Below, piece by piece: positions 63,174 through 64,000 of a DNA stretch of 64,000 bases. The position numbers and the translations under genes are program-made. The notes below the pieces were generated by a model, which was not told the origin of the DNA, did not search any database, and was given only the letters and a program-made list of their open reading frames with translations. Each line of letters opens with the position of its first letter. Within the stretch, counting starts at the first letter, position 1. The stretch is from Temnothorax longispinosus (Eukaryota; Arthropoda; Insecta; Hymenoptera; Formicidae), in NCBI RefSeq assembly GCF_030848805.1, contig NC_092360.1, positions 15,314,001-15,378,000 on the forward strand. The letters are read 5' to 3'.

Positions 63174-63332
63174 GTAATTATTTGTTTTGCTTATATAATT
63201 TAATAGTATTCAAATTGTTTAATATTGACTTTTCTGCACAAGTACATTTTACAACAGACATTTTAAATAACTATATAGCTTTTGAGTATACTCTTTTCTC
63301 TTTATTTTTAATCACACCACATTTCTACACAG

Positions 63333-63440
63333 ATCAAGCACTTCAAGTTTAGCGGATTATAGAATGGATCCTCCTGCAGAACGCCAAAATCAAGATACAT
63401 CTAGTTTGCCCATTCAATTATTTAAAGGCGCACTTAATGA
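63333..63440 (+). CDS. Repeat exon B5 of BED-finger gene copy 2, shortened
   Basis: 108 nt after TTTCTACACAG, ending AATGA before GTAGTT, phase 2-2. The product is SSTSSLADYRMDPPAERQNQ, then DTSSLPIQLFKGALN. It lacks a block of codons (the ETTEKT part) relative to B1, and the reading frame is preserved. Confidence 0.6.
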
Positions 63441-63593
63441 GTAGTTATTCGTTTTGCTTATATCATACAATATAATGATATATTAATATTTAAATATTTA
63501 CTCTTTTGCAAAGTAATGATTTAGAACGTTAATATTTTAAATAATTTCTATTTACATATTTTCTATTTTTAATTGCACCGTATTTCAATGCAG

Positions 63594-63719
63594 ATCAAGC
63601 ACTTCAATTTCAACGGGTTATAATACAAATTCTACCACAGAATGTCACAGTCAGGAAACAGTTGATTTGGATCCTCAAACATGTAAACAATCGAGAAAAG
63701 AAACAAGGGCATGTGATGG
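63594..63719 (+). CDS. Repeat exon A6 of BED-finger gene copy 2
   Basis: 126 nt after TTTCAATGCAG, ending GATGG before GTAATT, phase 2-2. The product is SSTSISTGYNTNSTTECHSQ, then ETVDLDPQTCKQSRKETRAC. It differs from 50245-50370 of copy 1 at only a few positions. Confidence 0.65.
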
Positions 63720-63811
63720 GTAATTATTTGTTTTGCTTGTATCACACAATATAATGATATCTTATTATTGAAATATTTACTTTTCTGCAAAGAATATTTT
63801 ATATGGTTAAT

Positions 63812-63847
63812 TATATAACCTGCGCTTCGCGTGGGCAAAAAATCTAG
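63812..63847 (+). mobile_element. Helitron 3'-end-only insertion in an intron
   Basis: Compared with the matching intron of copy 1 (near 50457-50470), copy 2 has about 35 extra bases. They contain a small hairpin (CTGCGC-TT-CGCG type, 63820-63831) followed by CTAG at 63844-63847, with T next. The insertion point lies between A and T in the uninterrupted copy. These are the marks of a Helitron 3' end, but no 5' end or body is present. Confidence 0.6.
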
Positions 63848-63889
63848 TTTTATATAATTCCATTTATAATTCAACACATTTCGATACAG

Positions 63890-63944
63890 AGCAAGCATTT
63901 CAAGTTCAACGTGTTATGATACAAATCCTTCTGCAGAACGTTAA
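63890..63944 (+). CDS. Terminal exon of BED-finger gene copy 2
   Basis: It follows TTTCGATACAG. The frame entered in phase 2 gives ASISSSTCYDTNPSAER and then TAA at 63942-63944. It is homologous to the terminal exon of copy 1, but the stop comes at the point where copy 1 reads into a hydrophobic tail. The 3' UTR continues to the window end and matches copy 1 (TTTTTTATTTGCAAAT). Confidence 0.55.
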
Positions 63945-64000
63945 AATACTGCAGAAAAATACCTTTGCTTTCTTATTGTCCACGTTTTTTATTTGCAAAT

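Overview
This window looks like a piece of an insect nuclear genome. It is strongly AT-rich, has eukaryotic splice and poly(A) signals, and is full of TA-flanked transposons, Helitron ends, tRNA-derived short elements and microsatellites. It has no bacterial features such as operons or Shine-Dalgarno spacing. An ant or other hymenopteran is my guess from the style of the repeats; nothing in the sequence proves it.

From 1 to about 25 kb the DNA is mostly single-copy, AT-rich, and has no exon I can defend. It carries several GC-rich patches (2.64-3.0, 5.0-5.3, 15.2-17.1, 18.7-19.0, 20.7-21.1 kb), one tRNA-derived SINE, a perfect 65-bp-arm palindrome, a perfect 107-bp-arm palindrome with a related second copy, and simple repeats. 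From 23.5 to 48.9 kb mobile DNA dominates. This part includes a minus-strand Helitron-like element with an internal tandem array and a MITE in it, a second Helitron 3' end, two terminal-inverted-repeat (TIR) elements with a tRNA-like sequence in the middle, two elements beginning GGGGAGACC with TA duplications (one keeps a PHD-like finger), and a 1.2-kb element with an 8-bp target duplication and a GC-rich, gene-like cargo.

The most convincing genes lie in 49-64 kb. Two paralogous plus-strand genes each have one exon coding for two BED-type zinc fingers, followed by an array of short exons (108-126 nt) made by tandem duplication of an exon-plus-intron unit of about 260 bp. Copy 1 (49.13-50.69 kb) has two full repeat exons, a decayed one and a terminal exon. 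Copy 2 (55.79 to beyond the window end) has six repeat exons and a terminal exon. Every repeat exon is open, has canonical AG and GT borders and is phase 2 at both ends, so any subset can be joined without a frameshift. The first intron of copy 2 has grown from about 0.5 to 6.1 kb through nested insertions, including an element with palindromes inside palindromes. The DNA between the copies (50.7-55.5 kb) is a head-to-head repeat array and a TTAA-flanked insertion. This BED-finger plus symmetric mini-exon architecture is the best candidate here for something undescribed.
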